NCBI GenBank assembly: GCA_046729895.1 | Contig: JBKPHP010000102.1 | Location: 1-12,982 of the forward strand | Direction of reading: 5' to 3' | Source of the DNA: DASXBA01 sp046729895 | Lineage (GTDB): Bacteria; Actinomycetota; Thermoleophilia; Solirubrobacterales; Thermoleophilaceae | DNA: 12,982 nucleotides | In this document: piece after piece, positions 7,907-12,982 of the stretch | Layout: every line of letters starts with the position of its first letter | Numbering within the stretch: the stretch's first letter is position 1 | The notes under the pieces: generated by a model | What the model saw: only the letters and a program-made list of their open reading frames with translations | Told to the model about the DNA's origin: nothing | The model's database searches: none | Program-made: the position numbers and the translations under genes

Positions 7907-8515
7907 CTAGCCGAGCTCCACCCCGAGCAGGCTCTCCAGCTCGGGCAGCGTGGACGAGGCGCCACGATGTAGCACGGCCGTCATCCCCACCGCCTCGGCC
8001 CCTTCGCAGTTTTCCCGCAGGTCGTCGACGAACACGCACTCCTCGGGCGACAGACCGATCCGCTCGGCGCCCAGCCGGAAGATCTCGGGCTGCGGCTTGT
8101 GGAACCCGACCTCGCCCGAGATCACGACTCCGTCGAACAGGTCGGGAAAGCTCTCCCGGTCGTAGCGACCCGATCCCATCGAGTTCGAGAGGAGCCCGGT
8201 CTTGACACCCGCCGACCTCGCGCGCTTGACGGCTGCCACCATCTCGCCGTCCGGCGTGATCCGCGCGAAGAGCCGGTCGATGAGGCCGTCCGTCCGCTCG
8301 ACGCCCAGCCGCTCCCCGATGCGGCGTGCGAAGTCCTCCTCCTCGATCTGGCCCGTCTCGACCTTGCGCAGGTCGGCGCGGGCCGCGGGGTCGGAGCGGA
8401 ACAGGTCGAGGAACGCGTCCGGGTCGAGGCCCTCGTCCAAGCAGAAGGCCCGGAACGACTCGAACACGTTCGTGGTGAGAACCCCGCCGAAGTCGACCAG
8501 GAGACCGCGCTTCAC
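7907..8515 (-). CDS. HAD-superfamily protein, ACAD10/epoxide-hydrolase-N-terminal type
   Basis: A 202-residue HAD-like protein. Motif I is DFGGVL (8-13), keeping the nucleophile Asp8 but with Gly10 where phosphatases have the acid/base Asp. Motif II is SN (110-111), motif III Lys140 in HKPQPEIF, and motif IV DD (164-165) in VFVDDLREN. The helical cap (about 15-85) contains KVETGQIEEEDF. I recall the same Gly in motif I in the HAD domain of ACAD10. The start is GTG at 8515, overlapping the upstream kinase stop as GTGA, which implies translational coupling; the open frame further upstream is a shadow. Without the second Asp, ordinary phosphatase turnover may be weak or absent, so a hydrolase label would be unsafe. 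It probably acts on the product or substrate of the coupled kinase. Confidence 0.88.
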   Translation of the reverse strand: MKRGLLVDFGGVLTTNVFESFRAFCLDEGLDPDAFLDLFRSDPAARADLRKVETGQIEEEDFARRIGERLGVERTDGLIDRLFARITPDGEMVAAVKRARSAGVKTGLLSNSMGSGRYDRESFPDLFDGVVISGEVGFHKPQPEIFRLGAERIGLSPEECVFVDDLRENCEGAEAVGMTAVLHRGASSTLPELESLLGVELG

Positions 8516-9624
8516 GTCTTCGGCGCGGGCAGGTTGGCGGCCTCCCAAGCCGCCTCGGCCAGGCGCGGCACGCCCTCGTCGAACAGCTTCAGGTAGGGGT
8601 CGTCGGTGGTGCCGGCGATGAAGCGCTTGTAGTTGCCCTCCATGAACACCGCCGCCTTCCACAGCGCGAGGGTCTGGTACCAGCGCAGGTCGGACATCGA
8701 CCGCCCGGTGCGCTCCTCGTAGAGCTGGATCAGCTCGTCGCGGGTGGGGAACCCCTCACGTGTGGTCACCGCCGTGAGAGCGCTGAACATGGTCGCTTGC
8801 GGATCGTCGGGCTCGACCCAGGTGATCGTCAAGTAGCCGATGTCGGCCAGCGGGTCACCGATCGTGGACAGCTCCCAGTCGAAGATCGCCACGAGCCGGG
8901 CGGGCGCGTCGTTCGCGAGCATCGTGTTGCCGAGCCGGTAGTCGCCGTGAACGATCGTCGCGGGCGGCGACTCGGGCAGGTTGCCGGCGAGCCACTCCGC
9001 GATCTGCTGCACCCGCGGCAGCTCGCGCGTCTTGTTGTGCTCCCACAGTCCGTTGAAGCGGCGCAGCTGGCGCTCCAGGTAGCCGCTCGGCTTGCCGTAG
9101 CCCTCGAGGCCGCACTCCCGCCAGTCGACCTCGTGGATCTCGGCCAGCGCCTCGATCAGCTCGCGCCCGATCCTCTCGCGCTGCTCCGGGTTGTCGAGCG
9201 GCTCCGGTATCGAGTCGGTGACCACGGTGCCCTCCACCTCCTCCATGACGTAGAAGGGCACGCCCAGGACGGACTCGTCGTCACAGCTGGCGAGCACGCG
9301 AGGCGCCCGAACGGGAGTGTCGCCGACGGAGCTCAGGACGCGTGCCTCGCGCAGCACGTCGTGGGCGGAGGGGGGCAGCGGCGGGCGCGGCGGCCGGCGA
9401 AGCACGAAGCGCTCCGCTCCGCGCCGGACCAGGAAGGTGACGTTGGAGTGGCCCTCGCCGATCCGCTCGGCCTCGATGGGGCCCTCGCCGAGCCCGCGGG
9501 CGTCGAAGTACGCCTCGAGCGGCTCCCGCACGATCAGCGGCGCGAGCTCCTGTGACGCCGCCTGGTCTGGTGTGTCGACGATGTCCGGCGAGGCCACGGC
9601 GGCCGGAATCCTCGCACACCGCAT
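8512..9624 (-). CDS. Aminoglycoside-phosphotransferase-fold kinase of ACAD10/11 type (possible hydroxyacyl-CoA kinase)
   Basis: A 370-residue APH/ChoK-fold kinase. The glycine-rich loop is IGEGHSNVTFLV (55-66), with LRRPP (75-79) following the ATP-binding lysine position (here Arg). The catalytic loop is HGDYRLGN (226-233) and the metal-binding motif FDWELSTIGDPLADI (248-262). The sequence style (PDQAASQELAPLIVREPL, VMEEVEG, GDPLADIGYL) fits the branch fused to acyl-CoA dehydrogenase in ACAD10/ACAD11, not antibiotic-resistance kinases. Members of that branch have been linked to phosphorylating 4-hydroxyacyl-CoAs, so a fatty- or hydroxy-acid role is a reasonable hypothesis. The start is uncertain: ATG 9624 is chosen, GTG 9597 also fits, and ATG 9792 would run into the divergent cupredoxin gene. 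It is followed by the HAD gene with a four-base overlap. Confidence 0.88.
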   Translation of the reverse strand: MRCARIPAAVASPDIVDTPDQAASQELAPLIVREPLEAYFDARGLGEGPIEAERIGEGHSNVTFLVRRGAERFVLRRPPRPPLPPSAHDVLREARVLSSVGDTPVRAPRVLASCDDESVLGVPFYVMEEVEGTVVTDSIPEPLDNPEQRERIGRELIEALAEIHEVDWRECGLEGYGKPSGYLERQLRRFNGLWEHNKTRELPRVQQIAEWLAGNLPESPPATIVHGDYRLGNTMLANDAPARLVAIFDWELSTIGDPLADIGYLTITWVEPDDPQATMFSALTAVTTREGFPTRDELIQLYEERTGRSMSDLRWYQTLALWKAAVFMEGNYKRFIAGTTDDPYLKLFDEGVPRLAEAAWEAANLPAPKT

Positions 9625-9645
9625 CAAACGCTCAGCCGATGTGTC

Positions 9646-9651
9646 TAGTGT
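9646..9651 (+). promoter_or_regulatory. Putative -10 box (TAGTGT) of the cupredoxin gene
   Basis: TAGTGT ends 7 nt before the ATG at 9659. The same TA is part of TAGACA on the minus strand, an imperfect -10 match 17 nt before the kinase ATG at 9624. The 34-bp divergent gap may thus hold a degenerate form of the shared-TA promoter seen twice elsewhere here. Confidence 0.45.
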
Positions 9652-9658
9652 TCCCGAG

Positions 9659-10237
9659 ATGCGCCTGCTCCTGGCCGTCGTCGTCTTCCTCGCCGCCGCG
9701 GTGCCCGCGCTGGCGGCTCCCGCGACCGTGGAGGTCGGAGACGACTTCTTCAACCCTGACTCCAGCCGCGTCGAGCCCGGCGAATCGGTCACCTGGAACT
9801 GGAACGGCGTGAACTCTCACACCGTCCAGACTCGCCCGAGGCAGATAGACCGCTTCAACTCGGGCATCAAGACCGGTACCGGCCAGACCTTCGTCTGGCA
9901 GTTCAAGTACCGGGGGCGCTTCCGCTACTACTGCGCGATCCACCCCGACACGATGAATGCCACGGTCCAGGTTGGCGACGCGGACACCGTCGCTCCGACG
10001 ATCACGAGGCTCAGGACTCGGGTTTCTGGCAGCAGGGTCAGGGTCACCTTCAAGCTCTCGGAGCGCTCCGTCCTGACAGCGAGGGTAGGGAAAAAGAAGG
10101 TCGTCAGGACCTTCGGCGCCGGCAGGCGCTTCGTCAGGTTCAAGCAACTCCGCGCCGGGCTGCACAGGGTCAGGCTCAGCGCCAAGGACGGCTTCGGCAA
10201 CGTGGGCAGGAAGTCGAAGCGCTTCAGAACCGGCTGA
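9659..10237 (+). CDS. Exported cupredoxin (plastocyanin-like) with basic C-terminal domain
   Basis: A 192-residue secreted blue-copper-type protein. A signal peptide (MRLLLAVVVFLAAAVPALA) ends at about residue 19. The cupredoxin domain (about 22-106) has a complete type 1 copper ligand set: His54 in NSHTV, then Cys92, His95 and Met99 in YYCAIHPDTM. DDFFNPDSSRVEPGESVTWNW is the usual first half. It probably carries electrons or copper outside the membrane. A second domain (about 111-192) is beta-rich and highly basic, opening DTVAPTITRL; it looks like a small Ig-like module that could bind wall polymers, which is inference. The start ATG has TAGTGT 7 nt upstream. The next gene begins 11 nt after its stop, also exported. 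Confidence 0.9.
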   Translation: MRLLLAVVVFLAAAVPALAAPATVEVGDDFFNPDSSRVEPGESVTWNWNGVNSHTVQTRPRQIDRFNSGIKTGTGQTFVWQFKYRGRFRYYCAIHPDTMNATVQVGDADTVAPTITRLRTRVSGSRVRVTFKLSERSVLTARVGKKKVVRTFGAGRRFVRFKQLRAGLHRVRLSAKDGFGNVGRKSKRFRTG

Positions 10238-10248
10238 GCCCGTCCGGC

Positions 10249-11421
10249 GTGACCCTTCGCCGCGCCCTGCCGGTCCTAGTCGCAGCACTCGCCCTGGCGC
10301 CCGCGCCGCCCGCGCTCGCCCGCGACCCCGGGCGCTGGCTCATGACCGGCGTGAGCTCCGTCCCGCTCTCGTACTGGCAGGGCGTCACCGCGGACCGGGA
10401 CCGCAACCTCTACTTCGACGGCATCTTCCAGGGCCTCTACCGCACCACATCTCGGCTGCGACAGACCGCGGGGAACAGTGACGCCATCGGGCTGACGCCC
10501 GAGGGCTACAACCACATCGGCGACATAACCAGGGACCGCGGACGGATTCTCCTGCCGCTCGAGTGCTACATGCCCGACTTGAGCAACACCTGCGGCCGCG
10601 GCGCGATCGGCGTCGCCGACCCCCGCACGCTCGCGCGGCGCTACTACGTGAACCTGGACCCGGCCGAGATTCCAAAGGCCATGTGGGCGGAGAGGTCTCC
10701 CGACGGACGGCTGCTGTGGACCAGCAGCGGGGACGACCTGCTCGCCTACCGCCTGAGCGAGATCTCGCCCGAAGGCGCGGCGCCGGCGCCCCCGATCCGG
10801 GCCACGCGGCGGCTCGCAGGGGCGGTCCCGCCGAGCGGCATCACGGGCGCGGCCTTCCGGCGCGGGCGGCTGCTGCTGGCCGGTCAGGACGCCGCCGGCC
10901 TGCTAAAGCTCTACTCCGTGGACGTGGCCAGCGGCCGCCGGCGGCTCGAGATCGAGCGCAACGTGGCCGGCGAGTCGGAGGGCCTGCTGGTGTTCCGCAC
11001 GCTCGGCGGCGACCTCCACTGGCTCGTGGCCATCACCGACCCGCTGGGCCGCCCGCCCACCTACGGCCCGGAGAACGCCCTGCTGCATTTCGTGCCGCGG
11101 CGAGGCAAGCCCGGCCTGCGCGTAAGGGTGCTCGCCCGGTCGGCGGTGGCGGGACCCCGCGTTCGCCTGTCGGTTCGAGTGACCCGGAGGGGGAGGGCGG
11201 TGCGCCGTGCCCGCGTAGACTTCGCCGGCCGGAGGGCTCGCACGAACCGCCGCGGCCGGGCCAAGCTCGTGGTGCGCTTCAACCGCCCTGGCCGCTACCG
11301 GGTTCTGGCGCGGAAGGGTGGGCGCCGGGGGGTATCGCGCTGGGTGCGCGTGACCCTGCCGGCGGCGTCGAGCGCTCGGTCACCCGGCGCCGCTGCCGCC
11401 AGGCGGTTCGGAGGCAGCTAG
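10249..11421 (+). CDS. Exported propeller-like protein with basic Ig-like C-terminus, function unknown
   Basis: A 390-residue protein without a name I can give. The signal peptide MTLRRALPVLVAALALAPAPPALA ends near 24. The region about 27-285 reads like a beta-propeller or esterase-like outer-surface domain: repeats such as GVTADRDRNLYFDG, GDITRDRGRILLPLEC and AERSPDGRLLWTSSGDD, plus one likely disulfide pair (Cys in LLPLEC and SNTCGRG). The tail (about 290-370) is Arg-rich and beta-rich (RARVDFAGRRARTNRRGRA, FNRPGRYRVLA), like a carboxypeptidase-regulatory or Ig-like module. The start is GTG at 10249, 11 nt after the cupredoxin stop, so the pair is probably one operon. Its TAG stop lies in CTAG shared with the convergent RpiB-like gene. 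Confidence 0.78.
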   Translation: MTLRRALPVLVAALALAPAPPALARDPGRWLMTGVSSVPLSYWQGVTADRDRNLYFDGIFQGLYRTTSRLRQTAGNSDAIGLTPEGYNHIGDITRDRGRILLPLECYMPDLSNTCGRGAIGVADPRTLARRYYVNLDPAEIPKAMWAERSPDGRLLWTSSGDDLLAYRLSEISPEGAAPAPPIRATRRLAGAVPPSGITGAAFRRGRLLLAGQDAAGLLKLYSVDVASGRRRLEIERNVAGESEGLLVFRTLGGDLHWLVAITDPLGRPPTYGPENALLHFVPRRGKPGLRVRVLARSAVAGPRVRLSVRVTRRGRAVRRARVDFAGRRARTNRRGRAKLVVRFNRPGRYRVLARKGGRRGVSRWVRVTLPAASSARSPGAAAARRFGGS

Positions 11422-11855
11422 GCGATCTCGTCGACGTGGCGGACGTTCGCCGCGTCGTCCGCGTCCTCGCTGGGTCGTTCGCCGAACCAGCCGTCGAGGA
11501 TCTCGCCCAGCACCGCCTCGCTCGTGCCGCGGAGCGACAGGGCCAGGACGTTGGCGTCGTTCCACTTGCGCGCGCCGCGGGCGGTCTCGGCATCTCCGCA
11601 GAGCGCGGCCCGGATGCCGGGCACCTTGTTCGCGGCGATCGAGGCGCCGGTGCCGGTCCAGCAGGCCACGATTCCCTGGTCCGCGCGACCCTCGGCGACA
11701 TCGCGGGCCGCCGCCTCGCTAGCCCACGCCCAGTCATCGCGGTCGGAGTCGTTCAGCGCGCCGTGAAGCATCGGCTCGTGGCCCCGCCGGCGCAGTTCCT
11801 CGACAACCGCCTCGGCCACGCCGGTTCGCTCGTCTGCGGCCACGGAGATCTTCAT
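11418..11855 (-). CDS. RpiB/LacA/LacB-family sugar-phosphate isomerase with altered active site
   Basis: A 145-residue member of the RpiB/LacAB family, which interconverts aldose and ketose phosphates such as ribose 5-phosphate and ribulose 5-phosphate. The core CWTGTGASIAANKVPGIRAAL (65-85) matches CGTGxGxSIAANKxxGIRA of classical enzymes and keeps the catalytic Cys65. WNDANVLAL (98-106) corresponds to HNDTNVLAF in E. coli RpiB, so the ring-opening histidine is tryptophan here; the N-terminal DH is DE (Asp8-Glu9). The true substrate is therefore uncertain and ribose-phosphate isomerase activity should not be assumed. The ATG at 11855 has TACCCT 7 nt upstream. It is divergent from the DNA glycosylase by 24 bp. 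Its stop overlaps that of the convergent exported-protein gene. Confidence 0.88.
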   Translation of the reverse strand: MKISVAADERTGVAEAVVEELRRRGHEPMLHGALNDSDRDDWAWASEAAARDVAEGRADQGIVACWTGTGASIAANKVPGIRAALCGDAETARGARKWNDANVLALSLRGTSEAVLGEILDGWFGERPSEDADDAANVRHVDEIA

Positions 11856-11862
11856 CGGGCTG

Positions 11863-11872
11863 AGGGTAGCCT
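11863..11872. promoter_or_regulatory. Second divergent promoter core with -10 boxes sharing one TA
   Basis: AGGGTAGCCT contains TAGCCT on plus (11867-11872) and TACCCT on minus (11868 to 11863), sharing the central TA. Each box ends exactly 7 nt before an ATG: 11880 for the glycosylase and 11855 for the RpiB-like gene. The layout is the same as at 1874-1883, in a gap of only 24 bp. Confidence 0.55.
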
Positions 11873-11879
11873 CAGACGC

Positions 11880-12728
11880 ATGCCAGAGCTCCCCGAGGTC
11901 GAGATCACCGCGCGGCGGCTCGATCGCGCCCTGGCCGGCGCGCGGGTCGAGTCCGCGCTCGCGCCGGGGATGGTGACCATGAAGACGTTCGACCCCCCGC
12001 TCGACGCGCTTGCCGGGGAGACCGTCGGCGGCGTGCGGCGGGTGGGCAAGATGCTCGTCATGGAGGCGGGCGAGCTGGTGCTTCTCGTGCACCTGATGTC
12101 GGCCGGGCGGCTCCAGCTCTTCGACAAGCGGGCCTCGCTGCGCGATCGAAGCTCGCGCCTGCTCGTGCGGATCGCGGACGGGAGGGAGCTGCGGCTGCGG
12201 GAGTTCGGCACCCAGCAGCGTGCCTGGGCGAAGCTGTTGCCGGTCAAGGACCTGGAGGCCGACGAGTCCGTGGCCACGCTGGGGCCGGACGCCTACCCGC
12301 CACCCCCGATGGACGAGCTGGCCCGCATACTCGACGAGCCGAGGCACCTGCACCCGCTGCTGCGTGACCAGCACGCCGTCGCGGGCATCGGCCGCTCGTG
12401 GGTCGACGAGATCCTCTGGACGGCGCGCCTGTCGCCGTTCCAGCGCGCCGCCGATCTCGAGCCCGACCAGGTCGAGGCGATCCACGACGCCTGTGAGGAG
12501 GTGATGGGCGGCGCGCTCGACCATTACGAGCAGGTGATCAGCGACACCGTGCCTGACAAGCTCCCGATGCCGCTCCGGGTGCACCGTCGCGCGGGCGAGC
12601 CCTGCCCCCGCTGCGGCACGCGCATCGAAGCGATCCACTTCAAGGACTACGTGATGTGCTACTGCCCCGAGGAGCAGACGAGCGGGCGCGTGCTCAAGGA
12701 TCGGCGGCTCTCGAAGCTGCTCAAATAG
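11880..12728 (+). CDS. Fpg/Nei-family DNA glycosylase/AP lyase (formamidopyrimidine-DNA glycosylase-like)
   Basis: A 282-residue base-excision-repair enzyme that removes oxidised bases and nicks the abasic site. After removal of Met1 the N-terminus is PELPEVE, with the catalytic Pro2 and Glu3. The conserved lysine is Lys57 in RRVGKMLVM. The H2TH region (about 160-186) reads LLRDQHAVAGIGRSWVDEIL; where Fpg has GxGNxYxDE this has GIGRSWVDE, changing the phosphate-contacting Asn to Arg172. The C-terminal zinc finger has Cys242 and Cys245 (CPRC), but the second half is MCYCPEEQ (Cys260, Cys262) instead of CxxC, so zinc ligation is unusual. Its start has TAGCCT 7 nt upstream. The open frame continues upstream to 10563 only as shadow. 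The family is certain; base preference is unknown. Confidence 0.93.
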   Translation: MPELPEVEITARRLDRALAGARVESALAPGMVTMKTFDPPLDALAGETVGGVRRVGKMLVMEAGELVLLVHLMSAGRLQLFDKRASLRDRSSRLLVRIADGRELRLREFGTQQRAWAKLLPVKDLEADESVATLGPDAYPPPPMDELARILDEPRHLHPLLRDQHAVAGIGRSWVDEILWTARLSPFQRAADLEPDQVEAIHDACEEVMGGALDHYEQVISDTVPDKLPMPLRVHRRAGEPCPRCGTRIEAIHFKDYVMCYCPEEQTSGRVLKDRRLSKLLK

Positions 12729-12754
12729 GGGCCCTGACGGACCCCGACCGCCGC

Positions 12755-12982
12755 GTGGAGCTGCCCGAGACCCTCGCCGAGTTCGAGAGCCTCGCTCGCG
12801 AGCGACTGGACGCCGGTCCCCACGGGTACTTCGCCGGTGGGGCCGCCGACGAGCTTTCCCTGCGCGCCAACGAGGAGGCGTGGCGCCGGATAGCGATCCG
12901 GCCGCGGGTGCTGGTCGACGTAGCCGAGCGCGATCCCTCCACCACGCTCTTCGGCGTGCGGAGGCAGCATCCGCTGATCGTC
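12755..12982 (+). CDS. FMN-dependent alpha-hydroxy-acid dehydrogenase, N-terminal part (truncated by window)
   Basis: The first 76 residues of a protein of the glycolate oxidase / lactate dehydrogenase (LldD) / lactate 2-monooxygenase family, which oxidises 2-hydroxy acids with FMN. FESLARERLDAGPHGYFAGG (10-29) and GAADELSLRANEEAW hold the conserved YFxGGAxDExTL pattern, with the substrate-binding Tyr at 26. IRPRVLVDVAERDPSTTLFG (52-71) is the family's next conserved block. The catalytic His and most FMN contacts lie beyond the edge. The start is GTG at 12755, 26 nt after the glycosylase stop; no in-frame ATG precedes it and the Shine-Dalgarno is weak. Probably cotranscribed with the glycosylase. 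Which hydroxy acid it uses cannot be told. Confidence 0.85.
   Translation, partial: MELPETLAEFESLARERLDAGPHGYFAGGAADELSLRANEEAWRRIAIRPRVLVDVAERDPSTTLFGVRRQHPLIV

Noticed and set aside
8512..9624. Aminoglycoside resistance kinase
   Set aside because: The family fold is shared, but the sequence style matches the ACAD10/11-type branch and the gene is coupled to a HAD gene; nothing suggests antibiotic resistance or mobility.
9625..9792. Start of the APH-type kinase at ATG 9792
   Set aside because: It would overlap the signal peptide region of the divergent cupredoxin by more than 130 bp. The added residues are Ser/Thr/Arg-rich without family similarity.
10563..11879. Upstream extension of the glycosylase frame
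   Set aside because: The glycosylase must begin with Pro after Met for catalysis (MPELPEVE at 11880). The extension is out-of-frame translation of the exported-protein gene and antisense to the RpiB-like gene.

Overview
The window is high-GC bacterial DNA (roughly 70% GC by eye) packed with short-spaced or overlapping genes. GTG starts, GC-rich third positions, secreted proteins with basic Ig-like tails, and TANNNT boxes just upstream of start codons suggest an actinobacterium. I would guess class Thermoleophilia (Solirubrobacterales/Gaiellales-like), but that is inference from style, not a database match. I see no tRNA, rRNA, transposase, integrase, CRISPR array or phage gene. It reads as ordinary chromosome with a few unusual details.

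Layout. (1) 1-832, minus: a SnoaL-like protein followed by an SDR oxidoreductase cut by the window edge. (2) 941-1864, minus: a PfkB-family sugar kinase, divergent by 28 bp from a plus-strand NADPH:quinone oxidoreductase (1893-2861). (3) 2949-6519, plus: a tight cluster of DEAD-box RNA helicase with a DbpA-like C-terminal domain, cyclophilin, a one-cysteine thioredoxin-like protein, a CxxC redoxin and an EamA transporter. Most junctions overlap by 4-14 bases; the exception carries a perfect hairpin over stop and start. (4) 6506-7858, minus: a lipoprotein of unknown function. (5) 7907-9624, minus: a ChoK/APH-type kinase and a HAD-like protein joined by a GTGA overlap, resembling a split version of the HAD-APH half of ACAD10. 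(6) 9659-11421, plus: two exported proteins, a cupredoxin with a complete type 1 copper site and a propeller-like protein with a basic Ig-like tail. (7) 11418-11855, minus: an RpiB/LacAB-family isomerase with a changed active site, divergent by 24 bp from an Fpg/Nei-family DNA glycosylase (11880-12728). An FMN-dependent alpha-hydroxy-acid dehydrogenase follows and runs off the end.

The main system-level signal is promoter architecture. Eight of nine genes that lead a transcription unit have a TANNNT box ending 7-10 nt before the start codon, which implies leaderless or nearly leaderless mRNAs. Several internal genes use Shine-Dalgarno sequences instead. In both short divergent gaps the two opposing boxes share their central TA (ANNNTANNNT). 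I did not find a clearly new defence or mobile system. The best leads are the symmetric promoters, the APH-HAD pair and the altered catalytic or metal-binding residues in the RpiB-like and Fpg-like proteins.
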